From the NCBI RefSeq assembly GCF_024713945.1, contig NC_134680.1, positions 2,938,001-3,002,000 of the forward strand: a stretch of DNA of 64,000 nt, in the 5' to 3' direction. The stretch's first letter is position 1. Each line of letters starts with the position of its first letter. Source of the DNA: Dermatophagoides farinae. Taxonomy: Eukaryota; Arthropoda; Arachnida; Sarcoptiformes; Pyroglyphidae. Shown piece by piece: positions 14,980 to 28,800 of this stretch. The translations under genes were made by a program, and so were the position numbers. The notes under the pieces were generated by a model. It saw only the letters and a list, made by a program, of their open reading frames with translations. It did not search any database and had not been told where the DNA came from.

Positions 14980-15185
14980 AATTGAAATATTATTTCTTGA
15001 AAATTTGTTTGTAATGTAATGTCATTATATAATCATAGATTCGGTTATTATCATTTTATACAATCATATATTACTTTTTATATATATTACATAATACAAA
15101 TGGTGGGTGAATGTGGTCACAGGGCACAGACGTGTTGTTTTAATACTCTTTCTTGCCTTCGGTATCCACAATGGAAATTCAAGGG

Positions 15186-16211
15186 TCAGTTCCAAATTTT
15201 TAATGATGTATCCCATGATCCAGTCGCTAATGCAACACCATCATCGGTAACACCTAAACATGCGATACGATTATCATGTCCACTAAGTACGGTAACCCGT
15301 TCTTCGCGAAGAACATCCCAAACATAGCAATTAAAATCATCATAACCACCGAATAATAATCGACCTGATTTTGAAAATGCAACCGATGTTAGACCACAAC
15401 TAATATCCGAATGTTGATAGCAGGCCATCTGTTGATCGGATCGTATATCAAACAATCGACCAGTTGCATCGTCTGATCCTGTAGCTAAAAGCTGTGAATT
15501 AGGAAAAAATACAACAGCATTCACATCATTATCATGACCGGTAAATGTTTGATGACAAAGACCATTACGTAGGTCCCATAATCGTGCCGAATGATCACAT
15601 GATCCAGATACGAATGATCGTTCATCTGGTGCTAATGATAATGACATAACATCACCTGTATGTCCTTCGAATACGGTTAATTGATGACCAGTTTCAAGAT
15701 CCCAAAGAGCACAAGTCATGTCACCGGAAGTGGTTAGAATTTGATTATCATTAAGGAATCGACAACATGATAGGTAACCATCATGACCGGTTAATTCACG
15801 CACGATACTGACACGGCCATCATTTGCACGTAAATTATAAACAGTGCAAAGATTATCGAGACCACCACAGGCTACATATGAACCGGATGGAGCATAAGCA
15901 CATGTCATTACCCAGGATGATTTTAATGGTATTGCATGAACTTTATGTCCAGTATAGCCATCCCAAACGATAAGTTTACCATCTTGAGAAGCAGAAACAA
16001 GATGACGAGAATCACCTGACCAATGAATTCCATATATTTTGGCTAAATGTCCTCGTAGTGTTTTTCTTGCCTTTATTTGTAATCGACCAACCGATTGTAG
16101 ATTTGCTGTTTGTTGTTTAAGACTGGTATCGGCAGCCAATTTACGTACGGCAACAAGTTTTGCACGTAAAGTTTCGGCTTCACGCCGTAAACGTTCTAGC
16201 TCATCACCCAT
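15186..16211 (-). CDS. GNB1: Heterotrimeric G-protein beta subunit (GNB1-4 type), intronless
   Basis: The protein has 341 residues in one exon, close to the usual 340. An N-terminal helix ([16 protein letters not shown], coiled coil with G-gamma) is followed by a seven-blade WD40 propeller. Blades show GH...WD patterns such as [80 protein letters not shown] and the C-terminus [11 protein letters not shown]. It pairs with G-gamma at the plasma membrane and couples receptors to G-alpha. Conservation is at the GNB1-4 level, not GNB5. The N-terminal helix is diverged from the vertebrate MSELDQLRQEAEQL. The absence of introns could mean an old retroposition or ordinary intron loss. It is intact and looks functional. 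Confidence 0.96.
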   Translation of the reverse strand: MGDELERLRREAETLRAKLVAVRKLAADTSLKQQTANLQSVGRLQIKARKTLRGHLAKIYGIHWSGDSRHLVSASQDGKLIVWDGYTGHKVHAIPLKSSWVMTCAYAPSGSYVACGGLDNLCTVYNLRANDGRVSIVRELTGHDGYLSCCRFLNDNQILTTSGDMTCALWDLETGHQLTVFEGHTGDVMSLSLAPDERSFVSGSCDHSARLWDLRNGLCHQTFTGHDNDVNAVVFFPNSQLLATGSDDATGRLFDIRSDQQMACYQHSDISCGLTSVAFSKSGRLLFGGYDDFNCYVWDVLREERVTVLSGHDNRIACLGVTDDGVALATGSWDTSLKIWN

Positions 16212-17951
16212 TGTTTTTTTTTCTATGTTGAAAAAGACGACCAGAGTAATAAAGGTGACTCAGTGTTAGGTCACCACAATTCACGAAGCAAGATTAGGAA
16301 TGATGATGGTGATAAAGTCGAACCAAAAACACAAACACACACACAATCAAATGAAACAAAAATTTACACGATTCTATGAGGTCCGTTGATGATCCAATCA
16401 TCAAAACTATACTTCGAACATAAAGATTTAACTGGAAATAACTGGTGGAAAAAATCGAATCACTTTGTGTGTGTATATGGTATAAAACGGCAATGACAAT
16501 ATCGACAATCATATACAAACGATGATTCGACAAATGATGATGATGACTATCATCTCAGCACCAATCATTCTAAAATCTCAATCCTCATCGTCATCATGGC
16601 GACAATAATATTGGTAAATGTTAAATATTTATACGACGACGACGGCAACATATTTTATAAACGGGATAAATGTAGAATCGTGTAGCATCAACCAAAAAAA
16701 ACCATACTACGTTGTCCTACATATCCTTAATATCAACCAGACGATGGATTCCAATAATGAAAAAAAGACATAAGTCACAAAAAAGTGATGTTTTTGTTGG
16801 TGGTGGTTTGTACAATTTTGTTCTTCTGTTGTTGTTGTTGTTGTTGAAGTATTAGTTTGTCATATCACGACAACCATTTGATGTTGATGCTGTTATTGTT
16901 GTTGATGATGATGACAAAAATAATCTTATCATCAATAATAATATAAGATTGGGTGGTGGCTGCGTGTGATTTAGTTTCGGGTTTTGGGAGGGGCGGGCCA
17001 GAGTGATTGTGGTAATTTTGTTTCCCCCCCGGTTTTCAATGATGGTGGCGGTGATGGCTATAAATAAATAATCTGCTATGTCACTATCATATGGAGAAAA
17101 AGAGAGAGAAAAAAGCTTAACAGTTACGGATTTCTAACATTGAGTGTCGCATTACCGTTGTGTGTGTGTGTGTGTGGCCATGGTAATTCAGAATCATCCA
17201 CAATACCGATAATAATTTCATTGCGAATAAATTTAACGTTTTTTTCTGGAAAATAATAATGAATATCCTGTCATCAGATATCACAATATCCGGTTCCTGG
17301 TAAAGTTTTTTTTTTCTTGTTGATAAGATCGAGAGAGAAGATCCATTCGACTGATAGCCAGTAGTGAAAAAAAAAATTCGGTGTTACTGGCCTCATTTTT
17401 TTTCACCCTACAACCAACGATAAAAAAGGGCTCATAATTTTCACGCCCGTCAGTACAAGGATAGATAAATAAAAAATAATAGAGCTACTCCGAACATGAT
17501 CCAGGAACACATGTCATAACACACCAAATGACAAGCAAGATAATGGGGTTAGACAATATTATGATATTTGTGTGATATTTTCCATCAGTGAATGCAATCC
17601 AATATACATGTATATGTTGATGATGATTAGTACCAGCTTAGATCAATATATATATAGCCACCACGATGATCCATCATTCGTACCATGATGATGATCCAGA
17701 AAACATAAAAAAAAGAGAAAGAAATTTCTATTTATAATGAGATACATATTATAATTGGATTAATTCTTTGAAATCATATAGAAATAGAATGTGTGCGTAT
17801 GTGTTATATGTAGAAATGAGAGATGATCAACCATAAATTGTTAGAAAAGAATAAAATGTGACACTATTAGCCTAGATATTTTGTATGAAGTATGTACTGG
17901 TTATGTTCTGAGATATGGTTTCAAACAGACGATAGGAGGGTAATGTACATT

Positions 17952-17975
17952 ATGTGTGTGTGTGTGTGTGTGTGT
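17952..17975. repeat. (TG)n microsatellite
   Basis: An uninterrupted TG array of about 12 units, one of many GT/CA tracts in the window. Confidence 0.85.
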
Positions 17976-20900
17976 TGGGAAAAAATATATGTGCTTAGAA
18001 TTCATAATTAAAATCCAATATATTTGACCCGATTTGACCCATTCATACATTGGTCATAATCACGTTAAAATGATTATACAAAAATGAATTAGAAAAAAAA
18101 TCTAGCTTACTAATCTCTAACTATCCTTGTTGTTGTCATCGTCGTCGTCGTCGGTCGAATCATTGATTTTTCGAAATCATCAAAACACTTGTGAAACACA
18201 CCGATTTGAGATGATGATGATGATGAATGGAATGACAATAGAAAATGTTCTTCAGTTGTCAATAAACACACACACACACATTCGTGTGTTGTTAGTTGTC
18301 GTCGCTGTTGTTGTTGGTGTTGAATCGCGTGATCCAAAATGATGATTATGCCGGTTATGTTTTTGTCGATGATGATGATAAGGCGTTTCTTGTATGACCA
18401 TCAAACTACATTTTTCGACAAATATTTTCGCAAGCAATAACAACAACAACAACAAAAAAACGTTATTTCGATATATATTTGCATTTCAATTTTGCATTTG
18501 ATGAAAGACTTGATGATGAATTCATTTTCGCTTTCAAATTTAAATCATTGTTGATGAATCGCATGGTCGAAGGTCGTAGCAAAAATACTGAATGAATGAA
18601 TGGATCACAATCTTGAATCTTACAGCTGAAATCAAACAGAAAAAACCGAATCGAAAAAATAGCCACAACAAATGGTCATCATCTGCAAACATTTAAGAAC
18701 GAAACATTTATGATTTTGATAATAATGATCCTTAGATATACAATCGATCAATGCCATTTTTGATTAAAAAAAAAAACATCGGAGATAAGATCGATTGAAT
18801 CAATTTTCTATCGAATTTTTTTTTCAATATAAAAAAACGGCCCAGATGTTAAATAGTAATGTGACTATATTAACAGCAGAAGATGGTATTTTACAAATGG
18901 GATCGAATGGATTGTACGTTCGATCTGATTGTGTCATACATATTGTTTCATTCAGGAAAAAAAAGAAAAATGTGATTGATGATTGAAGGAATCTTTTTTC
19001 TTGACTTACCGTTATTTATTATTTCCATTCACATTCATTATCATTGGTCAATTGGCCCGTTTCGCTCATTCCCCCTTTTCAATAATAAAAATACTATTCA
19101 AATGTGTGTGTGTGTGTTTGCCTATTTCACCAGAAAAAAAACCTAACTGTTTTATCCGAATATATCTGCTTTATTATTACACAAAGACTTATTGCATTTA
19201 TCCAATGTTTAATCTTTATTATTGTAATTATTATAGCAACAAAGAATGATTCACAACTGGACACCACTACCAATACCATCACCAGCAAAAGTTTGCCTAA
19301 CTGAATTTCCCGACTAATGGATGGCCATACCTAAAATATAACTCCATACGTATGGATGAAAAATATTCTTTTGTTGTTGAACGCCCAGGTAAAATTTACT
19401 GAAGGAAAAATATATACAGATTTAGCCATTTTTTCGGGTTATTCTTGTAGATTACGTGCTGCGGTTTTTCTTTTTTAATGGTACTAACCATTTTATACAA
19501 TACGAAAGAATCATCACGAAAAAAAATGTTGACGTTCACCATATCAACCAAAATGAAAAGAAGAAGAAAGAAAAAAACGGTAACGGTCATATTATAGATC
19601 ATATTACTGATATTGATACGCTCCAGTTACTGCTGAATGTAATTAGCACCCTGCTTGTGCATGGGAATTGCTGCTGTTTTTTTTAACAGTCATTCTCTTC
19701 AATTTTTTTTCCCTTCACTTTCTGTACTCCCTTAATGATATTTGACCATTTTTTGCATGTTCTGATCATCAGTAATAATAATAATAATGATTTATATATA
19801 TTTTTTTCAACCACACACAGGAAATGTCACCAATCTATGTAATTCAGATGGCTTTGATTTTCGGAAATGATCAATTTTCACCCAATTCAACGCTATATTT
19901 GAACAATAAATACTTCGATATATCAATGTTAGATATGTGGATATTCTTCGATTTCTTTAATATATAGCTAAAATTATTGATTTTGAAACATCATATATTC
20001 CATTCATCTATTAAATGTAGGTCAAACATAACATATCTTTACATTTATCATTTAATCATCATAAAAAACGATCACAGTGCATGTATACACACGAATCTTG
20101 ATAATAATAATCAGAATACATAATTGATTTATGTTTATTTTCGTTTTTGTTTCTTTGTTTTTTTTTTTTTTGGTTTTTACATTCCGCATGGATTTATTCT
20201 AGAATTCAAAATCAAATCAATCTCACCGGTTATGGCTATATATACTCGTGAATGAATATAACAAAAAAAATATAATCTCCATAAATATATGTGATCACCG
20301 ATTCGATTTTGAATTCCAACATTTAACGTATACGGAATTTAAATGACATTTGCATTCACCATTCTTTCTATGACACAATGGATTAATTCAATTGAAAAAT
20401 GTAGGCTGAATTTTTTTTTTTAAATTTCTAATGTTTAATTGCTTCGTTCATTCTATCAGCAATTCAATCCATAATCAGTAAGTATGTTAACAAGCTCGTG
20501 TTTCAATGTCAGTATTAACCTTTGTTGGCTATGAGAACAATTGCAGCACGTGTTGACATCGGCAACAACAGTAACACATATCGGGAGATACTACAATGAT
20601 GATGACAAATGGACAAAAATATGTGTGTGATACGAATCATACTATAATCAACATTACAATTGATAATTATTAATTCGACAATAACAACTATATGTAGTAG
20701 CTAAAACGACTTACGCCCAACTTACGAACAACAAATTATGCCGAATGTATCCTAGCCCTTTTTTTTCTTAAAATGATGATGGATATCTTATTGCTGGCCA
20801 TCATCGTATTTGTGCGTATGTGAATGTTGATTATCATTACTTGCGATCCTAATCGCAGATAGCCTTCGTTAACCCGTAACTATATGTACTTAAATAAATA

Positions 20901-22396
20901 TCAATGAAAAAAAAGAATGGCTAAAATTGAAATGAAAATTTTCGGAAACAAAAGTAATCCTGAAAAATAATTCTAAAAATCAAAAAATAATTATGATTGT
21001 TTTATTGCGTAGGAAGAAGAACAATTGCAACGTAACACGTTACATCCTGTTTCAATAAAAACAATATATACATGATCACCAATCAACTGAAAAAGGATTT
21101 GGATTGATTACCTATCCGATTATTATGAAAACTGATTTTGATTTTCAATCATATCCGCTATATCGAAATAAGCTTCTGTGTATGATGATAATTATTGAGC
21201 TGCTGTAAAATAAAAGTAAATATATATGTTGTATATATCGTATAGATCAGATTAGATGATGATCAATGATGGTGGTTTTTTGGATTCATCATCATCACCT
21301 GTCATTTTCAATCACAATATCCACTGATGATAATGATGATTATGGTTAATGATTTTGACACGAACCAATAGTGAATCATCAATGTATCTATGTTGTGTAT
21401 GTGATTGCTTCATTTCATACATTCATTCATACATTCAATCATCATCATTAAACAATGCTCATTCATCAATTCAAATCATCATCATCAATCGACCAGCTAA
21501 AGAGAGAGAACGAATGTTTGCTCCAATTTGGTTTTGGTTGTTTTTTTTTCTTTTCGTTCCACTATATTGTTTGAAATTTGAAACTCCATTTTTTTACAAA
21601 AATTTTTTCTTTGTTTGATGTGTTTGTGTGTGTTTTTTTTTACATACAATTTAAATGGCAAAATAACACTTTTTACATAGTGTCATTTATTCAACATATG
21701 ATTGTTTTTTTTTGGAATCATTATCATACCTGCTGTGTAATCAAACATGGTGATTACACACAATCAAAAAAACCAGTATCATCATCTTTGGTAATCATCG
21801 CATCACTTTTAAGCAATGTCGCTGTGTGTGTGTGTGTGTGTGATTATGTGAACCTAAATAAAAAAAACCTAAATGGTAAAAGTCATCATATTTTTAGTGA
21901 AAATCATCCAATCTGACAAACATTATTCAACAGAATGTCATCATCATTTCTATCTGCACTATGTAAGTAAATTATTAAAAAAAAAATTTAACAAATAATA
22001 ATAATAATAACCAACATTCTAATTTCGGAAATGTTCTAAATGATGTTCCGATTTTAAACTTATTTATTATTCTAAACTTGTTTCGAACATACATTTAATG
22101 GTCAAGGTTGCTATGTATATCAACTTGTTATAATTGTTTGACTATATTGATATATTAATAACAATAACTCATTGGCACTTTATTAAGATGTTCTTGTTCG
22201 ATACAAATATAGCACCCATTATAATCAGGATTTAGGTTTTTTCTTGTTGGAACACATACACCGATAATATTATGATTACAATCTTTAATATTAGTATAAT
22301 CCATATTTATGTTCCAAAAAGTATGGTCCAATTGTTTTATGTTTTAGGATTTAGTAGAATGCGTGAATATGTTTGTTGTTGTTGTTTGAATGAATT

Positions 22397-22408
22397 GGGC
22401 GCGCGCCC
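22397..22408. repeat. GC-only 12-nt palindrome
   Basis: GGGCGCGCGCCC is a perfect palindrome with three CpG steps, inside very AT-rich DNA. It is possibly a protein-binding site; no other element is attached to it. Confidence 0.6.
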
Positions 22409-25400
22409 TGTCTCTTTTTCCATTTTTCACTGAGTTGAAAGTTGGGACAAAAATCCTATCTGTGTGTGTGTAAGTGTGTTTGTGTGTATCTGGGAAAAAG
22501 AGAAATTTCATAAAAGCTAGTGGCGTCTCCCTTCTGCATATATTTGTCGATCATATCATATGGTTATAGTCATTTGTCGTGAATAGTAGTTTCAACATTT
22601 TTGATAAAATTTTCCATTTTTTTATTCTTAAGTTAATCATCAACATCATAATTCATGGTTTTTATATAAATTTGATCACTGTGTTAGTGAATGAATGATG
22701 AATGCAAAATGTTACCTAGGTAATCTCTCTCTCTCTCTCTCTCCCTCCACCCACACATACACACAAACCATATCAATGGTTGTCAGTGATTGTCCAAATA
22801 ACGAATATCAAAATGAAAAATCAGCTATCTATTTCTATTGATTGATTAATCCGTGAATCTAATCATCAACAACAACGACAACAAATGTCTAACTATCAAA
22901 TAAGGTAAGATTATAAAATCATCCAAGTAATCTCGATATATATCTCTCATTTGGTAGTGGTTTTTTTTCACAAGTTCTTACATGAAAAAAAAAATTCTGA
23001 AATTACTGGATAGGTAGGAATGGTTGTGGTGTTTTATTATAATATCCAATCAAATCGAAAAAGAAGAAAATATAATTTATTGTGATATAATAATTTGAAA
23101 CATGGAACTCGAAACCCGAAAATGAAATGAAAATGGTGAATTATTCAAAAACGATCATCATTTAAAATGTGTACCATTATTACGATGAATAGTATTTTTA
23201 GTCTCTCTCAATAATTTGTGTGTGTGTGTGTACGAATATCCGGCTAGAAAGTTTGAAATCAGTTTTTTCTCTTTTATTTTCGTGGTTGGAAATATTGAAA
23301 ATTCTCGACGATCACATTACACATTCATAAATATTTCATGAATGAATCATGAAACCATTTGATGAAAGTAAATTAATTTTTTTTTTTGAATATTTTTTTC
23401 ATTCATTCATTTCTTTTATGATCATTTTAGTTACCTTGGTGGTTTTCACAATTGTCATATCACATCTTGACATGTTGTTGTCGACCATGGTTATTGGGTT
23501 GCTGACCTAAATTCTTATTTGTATTATTATTGAGATTCAAGTATTTCCCTCTTCAATCGATTGAATCATCGATCTAATCTAATATTATTAAGGAACAATC
23601 AAAAACAAACATTATTCTCACAATCATCATTAAGGTAGAAATAGGAATTACTTTTGATTTTTTCAAAAATCTTTTTCAAACTCATACTAAGTGACTCGAA
23701 TACCACTTGTCCACTTGTCCACTCATTTTACTTTTGAATGAACACTTTTTTGATTTGTGGGCCACACATTCCATCAAACAATTGGGCGTTTTTTGTTTGT
23801 TTGTTTATGTGTACGAGATGAATGGTATTGTCCATCATCATCATCATCATCCGAAAATCCTTTTTAGTCAGTGATGATCCAATCCAACGATAATGATGAG
23901 GATGATGATGATTGTGAGATATTGTATTTGACCATTCAAAATACAAAATATAGATGGATAATAATGATGATGCCCCACTACCAATATCAACACATCATCA
24001 TTAGATCAAATATCCATATTTCATTATCGGTCAATCGATATTTGTTTGATGTCCACTACACACACACACACACACGCACTCATATGAAAATAAGTTTGTC
24101 GATGACCAATGTCTATTTTCTCATCAATAAAATCTCAACCACAAGTAAAAAATACATTAATTTCCGCGATTGATCGATATCAAAGAATCCGGAAGAATTG
24201 AATTTTTTTTCTTATACATGGTGATGATGAGAAATATTAGATCAAAATCAAAATCTAAATCGAAAAAACCAATTATCTTAATTCGATTCAATTTGAATTG
24301 AAAATTTGTATCTCTTTATTGTGTGTGTGTGTGGCTGTTGTCACATCTTTTTTTTGAATGTTAAATTTTTTAGAAAGTATAAATCAATTAACTTGATATG
24401 CAATTCAATTCAACAAAATGAGTTGATACAAAAAATAATGACAATGGAATGAGCCAAGATATGTAAACAAATAAACAAAAAAAATTTTAATGGTGAAAGT
24501 TGTCTATTTTTTCTCATTTTATTTATTTATTTTTTCTGCTTTCTTTTAGACATGAAAGTGTGAATATTATTTTTTTCCTGTTGAAAATTTTTTTTAAATG
24601 GTTTGACGTGTTTGTGTGTGTGTGTGTGATGATTATTTTAGGCAAGATCCAATTGTCCTACTGTGTGTCCTTTGTGTACGTTTTGGATAACGACAACGTG
24701 CAACGTTTAACGTTGTCCGGCATAACCTATGTATGTGTGTGTTTGATAATAATCATCAACTATTAAGTCATAGATGATGATGATGATGGCCAAATTCATT
24801 TTCACATTTAATATACCTGTTTTATATAAGCTAAAATGGCATTTTTGTTTTAGTTTCACTTTTTTTTGTTGGGCTTTGTCTTTCTCATTGTGCGTTTGTG
24901 TGTATTCGGTCATACAAGTCATTTGTAAAAAAAAATTTGTTTTAATCATTTCCGTTTCCATATATCATCGTATTTAGTTTGACTCATTTTTTTTGTTTTC
25001 GTTTTTTACTTCATTGAACCAAAAAAGCTACCTAAAATGATCAAAATGTGTGCGTTGTGTGTGTGTGTGTGTTTTAAATGATCAACTGTTTTATTTATCC
25101 AATTGCAACAATAGTTTGTGTGTGCAAGTTTTATGAACCGGATTGATAATGGAAAAAAATGATGTTGATGGTCGATGTCTGCACGAGGCACGAATGATAA
25201 AATCAATCAACAACAACTTGTGAACGATACACTATCGATAGTTGATCATGTCATGATAAATTTCAAATAACAAAAAAAAACAAAAAAAAAGAAAAATCAG
25301 ACATATCAAACTTTCAATCAATCATTCAATAAATCGATCGATCAATCAATCAATTATCTTTCATCGATTACATGTTTCAATTATCTTTAATTCTTATATC

Positions 25401-25893
25401 GAGAGAGAGAGAGAGAAAAAAAGAGCGAGTGAGTGAGTAAGGTTCCTTTAATCGGATTAATGGACATTCATTTGTATCAATGACATTGACAATGATTGGC
25501 CACACACACACACACACACCACGACATTGAATTATAATGAAATTCTTTGAATTTTTTCGATAAAAATTTGGGACACTTGTTGCCACCATTATTATTCTTA
25601 TTAAGTTCCGGTATTGATATCGATGTCTTGTTCAAAAATAAATGAATATGACAGATGCAAATGATGATGATGATAACTACCTACTAGGTTTGGAATTCTG
25701 ATTAGATATGATTAATGAATTTTTTTTTCGTTCGTTCATTTCGTTTACTGACCTAGATTCAATGCGATTTTGTACATCATCATAAACAATACACTCACTG
25801 CCCACAATTTATAAATTACTTACATATATTCATCGTGAGATTCCAATACAACACAAATATATCCGTCCAAAGTGAATTTTTTTCTTGAAAAAA

Positions 25894-28800
25894 ATGAATA
25901 AGCCACATGATTCTAGTAATGATGATCATGATGATGATAGTGATGAGAATGAGAATCGACAGCCATCATCATCTTCATCTAACTATCAACTGTCAATTCA
26001 TCAGACAAACAACGTCGAAGACGACAATAACAACAATATTCAGAATAAATACAGCCAATCATCTTCAACAACATTAACAAGACCACCAAGTGAATATAAA
26101 TACAGCAGCCATTCAGATGATGATGATCATTATAATAAGGAAAATAATGATAATAATCGAATAAATCAACAAAAGTTTAATGTCAAGCAACAACATGATA
26201 AACCTAAACGACGAAAACGTAGACGAAGAAAAAAATCAAAATTTATGATAATCAACAGTGACAATGATTTTAACTTACCCATGATGAATAGAACCAAAAG
26301 TATATTTGACCAAAGTGTTCATTGTGATGATGATGGAGATTATCAGCGCCCATCATTTATTCATCATCGAAAAAATTTTATCAATATAAACGATCATTTT
26401 TCACAACAATCAACTGATGATATTAGGCCATATTGTGCACAAAAAATGTCCATCTATGGACAACAACAATCATCTTTATCAAATTTTACAGTGTCATGTT
26501 CATCTTTATCATCGATAAATCGGTCACCAACATATACAACAATAACGAATAAACCGATAATGTATGACCAACACCACCTTCGTCACCAAGCTTTTAGGCC
26601 AGTGTTATCGATAATGGCCTCATTGATAATGCTTATGACCATATATTGTGATCATTGTTCGTGTAGTCCATCATCATCATCTTTGTTCATTCATTCAAAT
26701 TCAAATTCAAATCAACAAAAACCATCATCTTATCATATGATGATGGTCAATAATGGTCGATGTAAGTAGTTATGTTTTTAAACCATTTACATACGCAAAC
26801 ACACACTAGCTTTTCATATATATTAAACCAATCAAGATGATGATGATGATCAATCAATAATAATAATAATATAATATTTTTGTTGAATTTTAATTTTAAA
26901 AAAACATTTACAATAGATTGTCACCAAAAAGTAGTGGTCAAAATCGATATGTTCTCACAGAAAAAATGAAATTCACTTTTTTTCTTGACAGTTTTACATT
27001 GTCAGTCTTTGTATATGTTGTTGTTGATATGAGTAACAGTAAAAATGAATAATCATATTGATGGCATTCTCTTCAATAAGTTTAACATTTTGGATGAAAG
27101 CCGATGAAATTTCGATTATTTACAAATCAATAAAGTAACAACTCGGGTGATTGACATCCATTCCTTACTCCAAGAAATGACTGTAACTGCAACTGCGAAA
27201 TGCCGATTTAATTAACCAGTGTTTTAGATTTTTATCATCATAAGAAATCTTTTTTGTATTGATTAATACGTAAGTATTTACTGTTGTTGTATTATGCGTG
27301 TGTCTGATCGACGAATTCAACACTCGCAATCATTCGGGAGGAGAGATTGTCCGCGCTGGCAAATTTATTTATTCATTTAATGTATATAGAACAACAATGA
27401 ACAACATCCAAAATATGGCGATCCCAAAATTTTTTCAATCAAGTTTCATATGATCGATATGCTTCAAGTGATCAAGTTCAAGGATTTTGATCATTGTTTT
27501 TTTCGGTTTTCAATAAACGATCAACAATTAAAAAAAATATTAATTACAAGATAAAGATCAAATTAACAATGATCATTGGTATAAGAATGATTATGATGAT
27601 CGCGTGCGAATGAGATTGATGATCATGATGTCCAGTAATTGAGGTCATTCTACATTTTATTTTATTTTATTATTTTTTTTTTTTTTTGGCACATTTCGGG
27701 TGTTTCCATGATGATTTCTTCGAAAGTTATGGTCAAAAATCTGTCGAACAACAGGTTTTCAATAAACGATCAACAATTAAAAAAAATATTAATTACAAGA
27801 TAAAGATCAAATTAACAATGATCATTGGTATAAGAATGATTCAAATAACGGTCATTCTACATTTTATTTTATTTTATTTTTTTTTTTTTTGTTTTATTGT
27901 TTATCCTGTTTCTAAATTTGGAATTCTTATTGATGGATTGTTGATTGAATTTTTTTTTTTTGAAAGACAAAAAAAACATTTTTTCCCATATCAAATCTAG
28001 ATTCGAAACAAACAAACACAAAATTGATTCAAAACGAATGACAATAACAATGTTCGAATGTGATTGAATGGATATCAATTTGTCAAACAAACAAATAAAA
28101 GAAATTGATTTCATAAATATGACATGATGTGTGATTGGTCATTTGATTTTGATTTTCAAAAAAAAGAGATTTAATTCTCATCGATCATCATCATATACAA
28201 CGTCCGCCTGAATGATCATTATGGTCATCATTATGCCATTAATGATGGGATTGGCCACAATTTTGAGATGTATGTGTGTGTGTGACACACTGTGTGTGTG
28301 TTTGTGTGTTCTATTTCGGGAATTTTTATGTGAAAGTGGCCAATTTACTTATATGGATCATTTGATAATTTCTTTCTTTTTGGCTTATAACGTTCATCGC
28401 TTAATTTAATTATTCATTTAAATCAATAACGATGTTGGCCAACACACACACACACAGACAGACCTTTCCTGTTTATCAGACGTGAAATTCGAATAAATAA
28501 ACCGATTCCGTAAGTATTTTATGTATGTGTGTGTGTGATCCGGATGTAATTCAAATTCAGAAAAAAAAATTCCCATGAATCATATATGGTCTATTTTTTC
28601 CAACATTTATGATATTTAGGATTGTATTGTTTTTGTCGAATTTCCGACTTTACTCAAGTGATGATCTATCCGGTTTTTTTCCGTTTCCCTAACATTCTCG
28701 CTGTACATCTATTGAACATGTCAACAAAAACAAATTAATTGTTTTTGAAAACATCGATCGCAACAAGTTATCTTTAACCAATTGTTATATTTGATGTTTG

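Larger units (their letters stand above)
16212..25893. other. About 9.7 kb without a confident gene
   Basis: Low-complexity AT-rich DNA with many (CAT)n, (GT)n and (CAA)n tracts. It should include the G-beta promoter next to 16212. Two short stretches have exon-like features (18845-18955 and 21935-21962; see findings). A C-run beside GC-rich sequence at about 16985-17035 stands out from the background. No tRNA or rRNA seen. Confidence 0.5.

Noticed and set aside
15186-16211. G-beta as a dead retrocopy
   Set aside because: The frame is intact over the full length, with all WD blades conserved and no flanking duplication or poly(A) tract.
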